Source: an uncultured Buttiauxella sp.
GTDB lineage: Bacteria; Pseudomonadota; Gammaproteobacteria; Enterobacterales; Enterobacteriaceae
Direction of reading: 5' to 3'
Assembly (NCBI GenBank): GCA_946480445.1
Contig: CAMLJN010000004.1
Coordinates: 1-64,000, forward strand
DNA length: 64,000 nt
Below are positions 9,221-18,571 of the stretch, in pieces. Both the position numbers and the translations under genes were made by a program. Position 1 is the first letter of the stretch; every line of letters begins with the position of its first letter. Under the pieces are notes generated by a model. The model saw only the letters and a program-made list of their open reading frames with translations. It searched no databases and was not told the DNA's origin.

Positions 9221-10078
9221 TTACGCAATGGCTTCTTCGTGCTGCTGGGCTTTCAGCCAGGCAATCTCTTGCGCCCAGATATCCGGGTTGGTGGTTTCGA
9301 GGATAAGTGGGATGCCATCGAAGCGGCTATCGCGCATGATCCAGGCAAAAGGTGTGTGGCCGATATTCCCCTCTCCCAGGCTGTTATGACGATCTACGCG
9401 GCTGCCAAATTCACTTTTCGCATCGTTAAGATGCATCCCGCGCAGGTACTGGAAACCAACGATGCGTTCGAACTCATTAAAAGTGTGCTCGCAGTCGGCT
9501 TCCGTGCGCAGGTCGTAACCCGCAGCAAAAGCGTGACAGGTATCAATGCATACGCCAACGCGGGATTTGTCTTCCACGCCGTCGATGATCGCCGCCAGAT
9601 GTTCGAAACGGAAACCAAGATTGCTGCCCTGGCCCGCGGTGTTTTCAATCACGGCGGTGACGCCCTGGGTTTGTTCCAGCGCAATATTGATGGAGCGGGC
9701 AATTTTCGCCAGGCACTCTTCTTCGGGGATTTGCTTGAGATGGCTGCCGGGATGGAAGTTCAGCAGCGTCAGCCCAAGCTGTTCGCAGCGTTGCATCTCG
9801 TCGATAAAGGCTTCGCGGGATTTTTCCAGCGCTTCTTCAACCGGGTGACCCAGGTTAATCAGGTAGCTATCGTGGGGCAGGATCTGTCCTGGCCCGTAGC
9901 CGTATTTTTCGCAGGCGCGTTTAAAGTTACCGATGACTTCGTCGGTGAGCGGAGCCGCTCGCCATTGACGCTGGTTTTTCGTGAACAGGGCAAAAGCGGT
10001 GGCTTCCAGTTCGTGGGCGCGAATGGCGGCATTTTCCAGCCCGCCCGAGGCGCTAACGTGCGCTCCAATAAACTTCAT
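9221..10078 (-). CDS. nfo: Endonuclease IV
   Basis: A 285-residue zinc-dependent AP endonuclease that cuts DNA 5' to abasic sites in base excision repair. All nine metal ligands known from E. coli Nfo are present at the same positions: His69, His109, Glu145, Asp179, His182, His216, Asp229, His231 and Glu261. The open frame extends six codons upstream, but [13 protein letters not shown] at 10078 has a GGAGAT ribosome site and matches the family start. E. coli nfo is part of the SoxRS response; I did not find a convincing SoxS box. Confidence 0.97.
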   Translation of the reverse strand: MKFIGAHVSASGGLENAAIRAHELEATAFALFTKNQRQWRAAPLTDEVIGNFKRACEKYGYGPGQILPHDSYLINLGHPVEEALEKSREAFIDEMQRCEQLGLTLLNFHPGSHLKQIPEEECLAKIARSINIALEQTQGVTAVIENTAGQGSNLGFRFEHLAAIIDGVEDKSRVGVCIDTCHAFAAGYDLRTEADCEHTFNEFERIVGFQYLRGMHLNDAKSEFGSRVDRHNSLGEGNIGHTPFAWIMRDSRFDGIPLILETTNPDIWAQEIAWLKAQQHEEAIA

Positions 10079-10155
10079 CTTTCCATCTCCTGTCAAAACC
10101 CGCTACCGGGAAACCGACAATGATAGCGGGTCGGACAGAATATTTCCGTGCTTAA

Positions 10156-11205
10156 TTATGCGATCAGGTGGTGAACGCCCAGGTTAATCGCCGCGCCACC
10201 CACAATCAGCCAGATAAACAGTACCAGCGCCATCAGCATCGGACGCATACCTGCTTTTTTTAGCGCGCTGATGTGCGTGGTTAAGCCCAGGGCGGCCATC
10301 GCCATCGCCAGCAGGAAGGTGTCCAGGGTGACTAAGGCGTTGACCAGCCAGCCCGGCAGCAGGTGGAAGGAGTTAAACATTGCCACCACCACGAACAGCA
10401 CTGCAAACCATGGGATGGTGATTTTGCTGGCCTGAGCCGCACCCTGCGGCGCAAGCTGCTTGACTCTCGCGGCCAGGAAAATCAGGAACGGTGCCAGCAT
10501 CATCACGCGCAGCATTTTGGCAATGACGGCGGCGTTCTCCGTTTCCGGGCTGATGGCGTGGCCCGCGGCCACAACCTGGGCCACTTCATGCATGGTCGAG
10601 CCGGTGTAAATTCCGAATGCTTCCGGCGTGAACCAGTGGGCAACATACGGGTAGATCATGGGATAAATGAAGATAGCCAGCGTCCCGAAGATCACCACGG
10701 TGGCGACGGCGACGGTGACTTTGCTGGCTTCGGCTTTTACGACGGGCTCGGTTGCCAGAATCGCTGCTGCCCCGCAGATACTGCTGCCTGCACCAATCAG
10801 CCAGCTGGTGTGTTGGTCCAGACCAAAAACCTTTTGTCCCAGCCAGCAGGCAAGGGCAAAAGTGCTGGTTAAGGTAAGAACATCTATAACCAGGCCGCTT
10901 GCACCCACGTCAGCAATTTGCGTAAACGTCAGGCGGAAGCCATAAAGAATAATACCCAGGCGCAGCAGATGCTGCTTGGCAAACAGCACGCCGCCGTCGC
11001 AGTGCTGCCAGATTTTCGGGTACAGAGTATTACCGATGACCATTCCGCACAGGATTGCGAGCGTCAGCGCGCCGAGGCCTAACCCGGCCACGGCAGGAAT
11101 ATTACCCATCCACAATGCCAGCGCGGTGATGGCGCCGGAAAGCGCCAGCCCCGGCACAAAATGCCACAGGGTGTGGCGGTGAGCGGCGGCAGTAAGTTCA
11201 GTCAT
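10156..11205 (-). CDS. yeiH: UPF0324 membrane protein YeiH
   Basis: A 349-residue inner-membrane protein with about ten hydrophobic segments and the conserved stretches LLRLGIILYGFRLTF, GAGSSICGAAA and HEVAQVVAAGHA. Length equals E. coli YeiH. Its substrate is not firmly known to me; a sulfur-related or anion transport role has been suggested for the family because it is paired with the LysR regulator yeiE. Here too the two genes are divergent, and a 24-bp palindrome lies between them. An AAGGAGAAGG site precedes the ATG. Confidence 0.92.
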   Translation of the reverse strand: MTELTAAAHRHTLWHFVPGLALSGAITALALWMGNIPAVAGLGLGALTLAILCGMVIGNTLYPKIWQHCDGGVLFAKQHLLRLGIILYGFRLTFTQIADVGASGLVIDVLTLTSTFALACWLGQKVFGLDQHTSWLIGAGSSICGAAAILATEPVVKAEASKVTVAVATVVIFGTLAIFIYPMIYPYVAHWFTPEAFGIYTGSTMHEVAQVVAAGHAISPETENAAVIAKMLRVMMLAPFLIFLAARVKQLAPQGAAQASKITIPWFAVLFVVVAMFNSFHLLPGWLVNALVTLDTFLLAMAMAALGLTTHISALKKAGMRPMLMALVLFIWLIVGGAAINLGVHHLIA

Positions 11206-11258
11206 AACCTTCTCCTTTGTGATGGCTAAAGGGTAAGGCCGACTGGTTTAAAAATAAA

Positions 11259-11282
11259 ATTGATTATATATTTATAATCAAT
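11259..11282. promoter_or_regulatory. Palindromic operator between yeiH and yeiE
   Basis: ATTGATTATA and TATAATCAAT are perfect 10-bp arms around TATT. The site is 54 bp from the yeiH start and 27 bp from the yeiE start and includes the T-N11-A pattern typical of LysR-family targets. It is most simply read as the YeiE binding site for yeiH activation and self-control. Confidence 0.65.
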
Positions 11283-11308
11283 CTGAATAAGTGATAAGGC
11301 GAATCCTC

Positions 11309-12175
11309 GTGCACATTACCCTACGGCAGCTGGAAGTGTTTGCCGAAGTGCTAAAAAGCGGCTCCACGACCCAGGCATCGCAGATGCTGGCGCTTTCCCA
11401 GTCGGCGGTCAGCGCGGCGCTGTCGGATCTGGAAGGGCAGCTGGGCGTACAGCTGTTTGACCGCGTAGGCAAACGGCTGGTCATCAACGAGCATGGCCGT
11501 CTGCTTTATCCGCGCGTCGTCGGGCTGCTGGAGCAGGCAGGCGAAATAGAGCAGCTGTTCCGGGAAGATAAAGGCGCTATCCGCGTCTATGCCAGTAGCA
11601 CCATCGGCAACTATATTCTGCCGGAGATGATTGCCCGTTACCGCCGTGATTTTCCGTCGCTGCCGCTGGAGATGAGCGTGGGCAACAGTCAGGACGTGAT
11701 TAACGCCGTGGCGGATTTCCGCGTGGATATTGGTCTTATCGAAGGCCCCAGCCATATGACGGAGCTGGTCACCGAGCCGTGGCTTGAAGACGAGCTGGTG
11801 GTGTTTGCCGCGCCTTCAGCGCCGCTGCTTTCGCGACCCGTCACGCTTGAGTCGCTGGCCGCCCAGCAGTGGATACTGCGCGAGAAAGGCTCAGGTACGC
11901 GCGAAATCGTTGACTATCTTCTGCTCTCCCACCTGCCGCAGTTTCATCTGGGAATGGAGCTGGGAAATTCCGAAGCCATCAAGCACGCGGTGCGGCACGG
12001 GTTGGGGATCAGCTGCCTGTCGCGCCGGGTCATTGAGGAGCAGCTCGAAAATGGTTCGCTGGTTGAAGTTGCCGTGCCGCTGCCGCGGCTGGTGCGCACG
12101 CTCTACCGCATTCATCACCGCCAGAAGCATATTTCCAAGGCTTTGCAACGCTTTTTGCGCTATTGCGAGGAGTAG
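11309..12175 (+). CDS. yeiE: LysR-family regulator YeiE
   Basis: A 288-residue LysR-type transcription factor. The winged helix-turn-helix covers about residues 1-60 ([20 protein letters not shown] and [13 protein letters not shown]), followed by a periplasmic-binding-protein-like effector domain. In relatives YeiE has been linked to sulfite stress and motility; that is family knowledge, not seen here. The GTG at 11309 starts [11 protein letters not shown], which matches the family N-terminus. It is divergent from yeiH, its probable target. Confidence 0.92.
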   Translation: MHITLRQLEVFAEVLKSGSTTQASQMLALSQSAVSAALSDLEGQLGVQLFDRVGKRLVINEHGRLLYPRVVGLLEQAGEIEQLFREDKGAIRVYASSTIGNYILPEMIARYRRDFPSLPLEMSVGNSQDVINAVADFRVDIGLIEGPSHMTELVTEPWLEDELVVFAAPSAPLLSRPVTLESLAAQQWILREKGSGTREIVDYLLLSHLPQFHLGMELGNSEAIKHAVRHGLGISCLSRRVIEEQLENGSLVEVAVPLPRLVRTLYRIHHRQKHISKALQRFLRYCEE

Positions 12176-12344
12176 AGGGCGTTGCTTCTGCTCCTCCCTG
12201 GAAGAGAGGATAAAGGATCATTAGCGCTTTACTTATAATTCGCCGCCGATCATGAAGGTGTCTTATAACCCGGCATTTCTGCTATATCCACGGGGCGGTT
12301 TTGTTACAATCTCGCCTCGATTTTTGCATGGACCGAAATTTTCT

Positions 12345-13814
12345 ATGGTTTCTCAAGATAAAACCACACAAGCGCCTGGCTTACGTCGTGAGCTGAAAGC
12401 GCGCCACCTGACGATGATCGCCATCGGCGGTTCCATCGGTACGGGGCTGTTTGTCGCCTCGGGGGCGACCATTTCTCAGGCGGGCCCGGGCGGCGCGCTG
12501 TTGTCCTATATGCTGATAGGCCTGATGGTCTATTTCCTGATGACCAGCCTGGGCGAACTTGCCGCCTATATGCCTGTTTCCGGCTCCTTTGCGACCTACG
12601 GTCAGCAATATGTCGAAGAGGGCTTTGGCTTCGCGCTGGGCTGGAACTACTGGTACAACTGGGCGGTCACCATCGCCGTTGACCTTGTGGCTTCCCAGCT
12701 GGTGATGAACTACTGGTTCCCGGATACGCCCGGCTGGATCTGGAGCGCGCTGTTCCTCGGTATAATGTTCCTGCTGAACTACATCTCCGTAAAAGGTTTT
12801 GGCGAAGCGGAATACTGGTTCTCGCTAATTAAAGTGACCACCGTCATTATCTTTATCATCGTCGGTGTGATGATGATCTTCGGCATCTTCAAAGGCGCGC
12901 AGCCTGCGGGCTGGAGCAACTGGGCGGTAGGTGATGCACCCTTTGCCGGGGGCTTCTCGGCTATGATCGGCGTGGCAATGATCGTCGGCTTCTCTTTCCA
13001 GGGCACCGAGCTTATTGGCGTGGCGGCGGGGGAATCTGAAGATCCGGGTAAAAACATTCCGCGCGCGGTGCGTCAGGTATTCTGGCGTATTCTGCTGTTC
13101 TATGTGCTGGCCATTCTGGTGATCAGCCTGATTATTCCTTATACCGATCCAAGCCTGCTGCGCAACGATGTGAAAGATATTGGCGTCAGCCCGTTCACGC
13201 TGGTCTTTGAACACGCGGGTCTGCTTTCTGCTGCGGCGGTAATGAACGCGGTTATCCTGACGGCGGTGCTGTCGGCGGGGAACTCCGGTATGTACGCATC
13301 AACACGTATGCTGTACACCCTTGCACGTGATGGCAAGGCACCACGTATTTTCGCTAAGCTGTCTAAAGGCGGCGTACCGCGTAACGCTCTGTACGCCACG
13401 ACCGTGGTGGCGGCGCTGTGCTTCCTGACCTCCATGTTCGGCAACCAGACCGTCTACCTGTGGCTGCTTAACACCTCGGGGATGACCGGCTTTATCGCGT
13501 GGCTGGGCATCGCTATCAGCCACTATCGTTTCCGCCGCGGCTATGTGAAGCAGGGTTACGACATCAAAGATTTGCCGTATGTGTCGGGCTTCTTCCCGCT
13601 GGGGCCGATCTTTGCCTTTGTGCTGTGTCTCATTATCACTCTGGGGCAGAACTACGAAGCGTTCCTCGCCGATAACATCGACTGGGCTGGCGTCACGGCA
13701 ACCTACATCGGTCTGCCGCTGTTCCTCGCGATCTGGTTCGGGTACAAGATCGTTAAGGGAAGCCGCTTTGTGAAGTACAGCGAGATGACCTTCCCGAACA
13801 GTTTTAAAAAGTAA
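12345..13814 (+). CDS. lysP: Lysine-specific permease LysP
   Basis: A 489-residue amino acid permease of the APC family with 12 membrane segments, importing lysine. The N-terminal GSIGTGLFVASG motif and the C-terminal KYSEMTFPNSFKK are typical. In E. coli LysP also restrains CadC; cadC is not in the window. The open frame begins 31 codons earlier, but the ATG at 12345 gives the exact family length. It is followed by a strong terminator. Confidence 0.96.
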   Translation: MVSQDKTTQAPGLRRELKARHLTMIAIGGSIGTGLFVASGATISQAGPGGALLSYMLIGLMVYFLMTSLGELAAYMPVSGSFATYGQQYVEEGFGFALGWNYWYNWAVTIAVDLVASQLVMNYWFPDTPGWIWSALFLGIMFLLNYISVKGFGEAEYWFSLIKVTTVIIFIIVGVMMIFGIFKGAQPAGWSNWAVGDAPFAGGFSAMIGVAMIVGFSFQGTELIGVAAGESEDPGKNIPRAVRQVFWRILLFYVLAILVISLIIPYTDPSLLRNDVKDIGVSPFTLVFEHAGLLSAAAVMNAVILTAVLSAGNSGMYASTRMLYTLARDGKAPRIFAKLSKGGVPRNALYATTVVAALCFLTSMFGNQTVYLWLLNTSGMTGFIAWLGIAISHYRFRRGYVKQGYDIKDLPYVSGFFPLGPIFAFVLCLIITLGQNYEAFLADNIDWAGVTATYIGLPLFLAIWFGYKIVKGSRFVKYSEMTFPNSFKK

Positions 13815-13828
13815 GCTGATTCAGGCAG

Positions 13829-13857
13829 AGGGCGCGAATATCGCGCCCTTTTTTTTA
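13829..13857 (+). terminator. Intrinsic terminator of lysP
   Basis: GGGCGCGA and TCGCGCCC form an 8-bp perfect stem with the short loop ATA, followed by eight T. It starts 15 bp after the lysP stop. Confidence 0.9.
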
Positions 13858-14172
13858 TCCAGGTTTCCCGAAAATGAAGAGCCGTCTGCGTTTGATTTGC
13901 TGGCTACGCAGAGTTTGTCGCCTGAATGCGTGCCGCCGCGAGCTTATGCTATGACTGCGCTGAGGTTAGCCGGAAGAGATGATTATCCGGGCCAGAAAGC
14001 GTGCTGTGCACAAAGGGAAAATTGAAGGGAGTTGCCTGGAGAATAAAAAAGAGTCTGAGGAGGTGCCCTGCTTATTATTCGGGCCTGATTGACTGCGGTC
14101 AGTTGATGCGGTTTTGAATATCCGGAAGCAGGTTACCGATCCCGGATATTCTTTTCACCGTATGCTTAGCGA
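13858..14172. other. Gene-free stretch between lysP and cirA 3' ends
   Basis: About 315 bp between two convergent genes. I see no plausible reading frame, RNA gene or clear regulatory site. A remnant of lost DNA is possible but not demonstrable by eye. Confidence 0.5.
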
Positions 14173-16131
14173 TCAGAAGTTATAGGTTAATCCCACGGTG
14201 TAGCGACGTCCGTCCAGAATGGTGTCGTAGGTATCGTAATCAATCGTTTTATCGAAGACGTTATAGACCCCGGCCGTTACCGTCATATCTTTATTCGCGT
14301 TATAGCGCAGGCCGACATCAACCAGCGTATAAGAAGGCGTGCTCTTCGCCATTGAGGTTCTGCTCAGATATTCGGAGGTTTTACCGCGCAGGTTTACACG
14401 GCTCCATAGCCCCACGTCTGAGGTGGCCTGCCAGTCCAGAGTGGAGTTGAACATATGCTTCGGCATCTTGTTCAGCGGCTTGCCGGAGAACCGCCCGCTC
14501 TTTTGTTCTGACTGCGTAAAGGTGTAGTTGCTGGTCAGATTCAGATCCTGGGTTATCTTCCAGCCAAAGGTGGATTCCACGCCACGCATATTGGCTTTAT
14601 CCACGTTTACCCTGTCGCTGACGAAATCGTATTTCGTATTGCCGATCTTACACGCCGGGTCTGAACTGCTGTTACAGCGGCGAACTTCAGTAATCTTATC
14701 TTTGAAATCAGTATTAAACAGCGTTATCCCGGCGTTAAGATTGGCGTTGTTATCCCACAGCAGCGCAATTTCCTCGCTCAGGCTTTTTTCAGGCTTGAGA
14801 TCCGCATTACCGACAATGATGCCGTTCAGGCGGCTTCCTCCGGTGATTTGCCCCCAGTTGGCCGAAGACTGGCGTAAATCCGGTGAGCGGTAACCTGCGG
14901 ATACCCCACCCTTAATCGTCCAGTTTTCCGCGAGATGCCAGACGCCGTAACCGCGTGGTGTCCAGTGCGTGCCGTAGTTTTCGTCTTTATCCATGCGCAG
15001 GCCGCCGGTCAGCGTGAAGCTGTCCGTCATCGCCCATTCGTCTTCGCTAAACAGCGCCCAGCTCCAGCGAGTTAATTTACTCAGGCCCTGTGCCGCTTCA
15101 AGCTGGTTGCCGCCGTCTTTGAGTTTTTCATACTTGTATTGCCCGCCAAGGGTTAACGTATGGTCGCCCAGGAAGAACTGGTTTTGGTTATTCAGGATGG
15201 TGTTGTAAGACGCCATATCGCGCCCGCCATTGTTGGTCTTTTCCTGCTGGAGATAGCTGGTGGTATTAAAATCTTCATAGTAGCCGTGGTGGGTCAGGGC
15301 ATAGGTGGTGTGTTCGTAGTGGCTCTTGCTTTTGTCTCTGCCTGCGTCTCGTGATTCGCCCGGTGTGCTGTTGCGGTCCTGTAATTCCCTTGAAATATCG
15401 AGGTCAAAGTCGTTTTTCTCATCGGGAGTCAGGTTGAATGCTACTGAGCCATTGCGCATTTTTTGTTCGTTGTAGCCATACAGAATTTTATCTTCTGCCC
15501 GACGCGAAAGTAATCCCGTCACTTTGGCGCCCAGTAAACCCTCAATCAAAGGACCGGAGGCATAGACATCAGTCTGGAATAAGTCGCCGGAATCTTTATT
15601 TTCCTGGAATGTGGCATCGCCATGTAGCGAGCCTGACCAGCCGCGGGTATTGGAGGTTTTTTTGGTAATGACGTTAATGACGCCGCCCATTGCATCAGAG
15701 CCATACAGGGAGGACATCGGGCCGCGAATCACCTCAATACGTTCGATTGACTCCAGAGGGGGCATCCATCCCTGTTCAATGCCGGAATTATCGCTGTTAG
15801 GGCGGGTGCCACGCGTACTGATGCGTTTACCGTCAATTAAAAACAGCGTGTACTGGGAAGACATGCCGCGGATGCTGATATCGCTGCTGCTGGCGCCGCC
15901 GGTTACCACCACCCCGGGAATATCTTTGAGTGCATCGGTCACGTCCCGATAGGCCTTATCTTCGATCTGCTGTTTGCTGATGACAGAAATCGACGCGGGC
16001 GCATTCTGTATTTTCTGCTCGAAACCTGTTGCCGTAACGACCATCGTATCTTGTGAATCCGCCAGGACAACGGAGGGGGTTGAAGCTGCACAAATCATTG
16101 CAGCGATGAGTTTGACGCGAGGTGTAGCCAT
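14173..16131 (-). CDS. cirA: CirA-like TonB-dependent siderophore receptor
   Basis: A 652-residue outer-membrane receptor. A signal peptide ends near VVLADS and is followed by the TonB box DTMVVTATG, a plug domain with SIRGMSSQYTLFLIDGKR and IERIEVIRGPMSSLYGSDAMGGVINVITKK, and a 22-strand barrel ending in TYNF with the terminal Phe. It probably imports ferric catecholates. The locus between lysP and yeiG is that of cirA, but the barrel looks quite different from E. coli CirA, so substrate range may differ. I chose the ATG at 16131, eight bases after GGAG; a GTG three codons upstream is possible. A Fur box lies about 160 bp upstream. Confidence 0.85.
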   Translation of the reverse strand: MATPRVKLIAAMICAASTPSVVLADSQDTMVVTATGFEQKIQNAPASISVISKQQIEDKAYRDVTDALKDIPGVVVTGGASSSDISIRGMSSQYTLFLIDGKRISTRGTRPNSDNSGIEQGWMPPLESIERIEVIRGPMSSLYGSDAMGGVINVITKKTSNTRGWSGSLHGDATFQENKDSGDLFQTDVYASGPLIEGLLGAKVTGLLSRRAEDKILYGYNEQKMRNGSVAFNLTPDEKNDFDLDISRELQDRNSTPGESRDAGRDKSKSHYEHTTYALTHHGYYEDFNTTSYLQQEKTNNGGRDMASYNTILNNQNQFFLGDHTLTLGGQYKYEKLKDGGNQLEAAQGLSKLTRWSWALFSEDEWAMTDSFTLTGGLRMDKDENYGTHWTPRGYGVWHLAENWTIKGGVSAGYRSPDLRQSSANWGQITGGSRLNGIIVGNADLKPEKSLSEEIALLWDNNANLNAGITLFNTDFKDKITEVRRCNSSSDPACKIGNTKYDFVSDRVNVDKANMRGVESTFGWKITQDLNLTSNYTFTQSEQKSGRFSGKPLNKMPKHMFNSTLDWQATSDVGLWSRVNLRGKTSEYLSRTSMAKSTPSYTLVDVGLRYNANKDMTVTAGVYNVFDKTIDYDTYDTILDGRRYTVGLTYNF

Positions 16132-16290
16132 AATTTCCACTCCATGTGTTAAGAAAAGGCTCCATCAGAAACGACCCGGCACAGCCAGTTATATCGGCAG
16201 TAATAGTGCGTATATATTTGTCAGCTAAAGTCTTTAAGGCGATGGAGAACCGGGGGGAATTGTACAAAAAAATATTATTTTGTAAACACG

Positions 16291-16309
16291 AATGATAGTA
16301 ATTATCATT
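16291..16309. promoter_or_regulatory. Fur box upstream of cirA
   Basis: AATGATAGTAATTATCATT has 7-bp perfect arms around GTAAT and closely follows the GATAATGATAATCATTATC Fur consensus. This predicts iron repression of the TonB receptor transcribed to the left. Confidence 0.85.
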
Positions 16310-16391
16310 TTCTTTGTTAGGCGGAGAAAGGAAATAATATTGAAAGCGGTAACACGAAGTAATAAAGGCGGGGAGCCCCGCCTGAAGTTAT

Positions 16392-17222
16392 TTAAACCAG
16401 ATGCTGCGCGTGGAAGCGCAGATGGTCTTCGACAAAGGTCGCAATAAAGTAATAGCTATGGTCGTAGCCCGGCTGCACGCGAAGGGTTAACGGCCAGTTT
16501 TTTTGCCGTGCTACTTCTGCCAGCTGGGCAGGCTGGAGCTGATCGGCAAGAAACTGATCCGCGTCGCCCTGATCGATAAGCATCGGCAGCGCGTCGGCTT
16601 CATCGGCGACCTGCATCAGGCAACAGCTGTCCCAATTTTGCCATTCGGCCTCATCGCTTCCCAGATAGGCAGCAAAGGCCTTTTGCCCCCAGGGTACGCG
16701 AGCGGGATTAACAATGGGGGCGAAGGCGGAAACCGAGCAGAAACGGCGCGGATTTTTTAGCGCGATGCTAAGCGCGCCGTGACCGCCCATGGAATGCCCG
16801 AAAATGGAGGCTTTATCGCTTACGCTAAAATTATCGGCGATTAAAGCTGGCAGCTCGTCGCAGATGTAGTCGTACATACGGAAATTTTCTGCCCATGGCT
16901 GCCGGGTGGCGTTGAGATAGAAGCCTGCGCCCTGGCCCAGATCGTAGCTTTCATTGTTGGGCACGTCTTCGCCGCGTGGGCTGGTGTCGGGCATGACCAG
17001 GACAATACCGAGCTCTGCCGCAACGCGCTGCGCGCCCGCCTTGGTGGTGAAGTTTTCGTCGTTGCAGGTTAATCCTGAAAGCCAGTACAGCACGGGTGGC
17101 GGCGTGGTACGCGGGGGAGGGAGAAAAATACTGAAGGTCATCGGGCACTTAAGTACCGCTGATTCATGGCGCCAGCGCTGCTGCCAGCCTGCAAAACATC
17201 GGTGTTCTTCGAGGAGTTCCAT
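16392..17222 (-). CDS. yeiG: S-formylglutathione hydrolase YeiG
   Basis: A 276-residue alpha/beta hydrolase of the esterase D family that cleaves S-formylglutathione to formate and glutathione in formaldehyde detoxification. The nucleophile is Ser144 in GHSMGGHGA; the acid is near Asp222 in DQGDADQF and the base near His255 in GYDHSYYF. The oxyanion region [12 protein letters not shown] is conserved. The length is 2 residues short of E. coli YeiG. It is divergent from an MFS gene. Confidence 0.95.
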   Translation of the reverse strand: MELLEEHRCFAGWQQRWRHESAVLKCPMTFSIFLPPPRTTPPPVLYWLSGLTCNDENFTTKAGAQRVAAELGIVLVMPDTSPRGEDVPNNESYDLGQGAGFYLNATRQPWAENFRMYDYICDELPALIADNFSVSDKASIFGHSMGGHGALSIALKNPRRFCSVSAFAPIVNPARVPWGQKAFAAYLGSDEAEWQNWDSCCLMQVADEADALPMLIDQGDADQFLADQLQPAQLAEVARQKNWPLTLRVQPGYDHSYYFIATFVEDHLRFHAQHLV

Positions 17223-17285
17223 CGGGGCGCTTCCTTAATGATATTCAGGATCGTTGAACAATTTTCACTTCACCCCAGTCTAGTC

Positions 17286-18455
17286 ATGCGGCATCATGCT
17301 GACAACGAAATTGTAACAATTGGGGTGAATGTGGCGGCACGCATCGCGTTAACGGGATTTCTGGTGTTGGTGGTCGCCATGGGCATCGGCCGCTTTGCAT
17401 TTACGCCCCAGGTCCCGTTGATGATAAGCGAAGGGCAGCTGACGTTAACCAGCGCCGGGTTGGTGGCGGCTATTAATTACCTGGGCTACCTGGTCGGCGC
17501 GTGGGACGCTATGCGCGCGCATCGCCGCGTTGAACTGCGTCTGATGGCTGGCGTGTGGGGCGCAGTGCTGCTGACTTTGCTTTCCGCCGTTGTTGATACC
17601 GCGCTCTGGCACGCGGTGATTCGCTTTTTGCTGGGCTGGGCAAGCGGCTGGGCGATGGTGCTGGTGGCCGCCTGGAGCAACGAGCAGCTCGCCCACCTGG
17701 GTAAACCGGGCTTAAGCGCGGCGGTATTTGCCGGGCCGGGCGCGGGGATCTTTATCAGCGGCCTGCTTGCGGTAGGGATTCACAGCCTCGGGCTGGATGC
17801 CAGCATGGCCTGGCGGGTGTACGGCCTGCTGGCTTTACTCTTCGTCTTGCTGATTGTGCGTAATTTACCGCGTAAAGGGGAGCTGCACCGGCCCGAAACG
17901 GCGCCGGACCCGCTGGTGCTTAACGCCCCGCTTAAGCGTCTGGTCTGGAGCTACAGCCTGGCGGGCTTTGGCTATATTCTGCCTGCCACTTTCCTGTCGC
18001 AAATGGCCCATGCTCGTTTCCCGGACAGCGCTTTTGCGCAGTTTGTCTGGCCGATATTTGGCGGCGCGGCGGTGATCGGCATCGGGCTAGGCATCGCCTC
18101 CCGGCACCTGCTGCACAGTAATCAGCGCCTGGCACTGGTGCTGTGGCTCCAGGCGCTGGGCGTGTTTGCCTCGGGCTTACTGCCGGGCATATCGGGGTTG
18201 GTGCTGGGTGCGTTGCTGGTCGGCGGTGGTTTCCTGTGCGCCGTGCAGCTTTCGCTGCAATACGGGCGTGAAATGGCTCCTCAGCACACGCGTTATCTGG
18301 CGGGGCTGCTGACCACCGGCTATGCCGTCGGGCAGCTTGTGGGGCCTGCGCTGTCGTCCTTGTCCACCTTGCTGACCCATCAACTGGAGCCTGCACTGTA
18401 TGTCGCCGGGGCCGCACTGATCGTCGGCGGCGGCCTGGTCTGGAAAAGGTATTGA
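17286..18455 (+). CDS. YbfB/YjiJ-family MFS transporter
   Basis: A 389-residue membrane protein with about 12 hydrophobic segments. The N-terminal ALTGFLVLVVAMGIGRFAFTPQVPLM is the hallmark of the YbfB/YjiJ (MFS_4) group, whose substrates are unknown to me. The start is uncertain: ATG at 17286 lacks a clear ribosome site, and GTG codons at 17325 or 17331 would start closer to the first helix. E. coli has no such gene between yeiG and folE. An inverted repeat TTCACCCCA/TGGGGTGAA (17270-17329) in the divergent promoter region may be an operator. Confidence 0.8.
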   Translation: MRHHADNEIVTIGVNVAARIALTGFLVLVVAMGIGRFAFTPQVPLMISEGQLTLTSAGLVAAINYLGYLVGAWDAMRAHRRVELRLMAGVWGAVLLTLLSAVVDTALWHAVIRFLLGWASGWAMVLVAAWSNEQLAHLGKPGLSAAVFAGPGAGIFISGLLAVGIHSLGLDASMAWRVYGLLALLFVLLIVRNLPRKGELHRPETAPDPLVLNAPLKRLVWSYSLAGFGYILPATFLSQMAHARFPDSAFAQFVWPIFGGAAVIGIGLGIASRHLLHSNQRLALVLWLQALGVFASGLLPGISGLVLGALLVGGGFLCAVQLSLQYGREMAPQHTRYLAGLLTTGYAVGQLVGPALSSLSTLLTHQLEPALYVAGAALIVGGGLVWKRY

Positions 18456-18490
18456 CGATTTCAATAATTATCCTACGCACCACTGGATTA

Positions 18491-18543
18491 TGCGGGCGCG
18501 CTCCCGCACAATGAACGCACACTTTGCCCCACGTAGGGCAAAG
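18491..18543. promoter_or_regulatory. Twin palindromes upstream of folE
   Basis: TGCGGG/CCCGCA pair around six bases at 18491-18508, and CTTTGCCC/GGGCAAAG pair around CACGTA at 18522-18543. Both are perfect and lie within 80 bp of the folE start. They lack a T run, so a terminator is unlikely; an operator or a 5'-leader RNA structure is more plausible. Confidence 0.5.
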
Positions 18544-18571
18544 GCAAGTTACACCTGCCGGAGAAAAAAGC

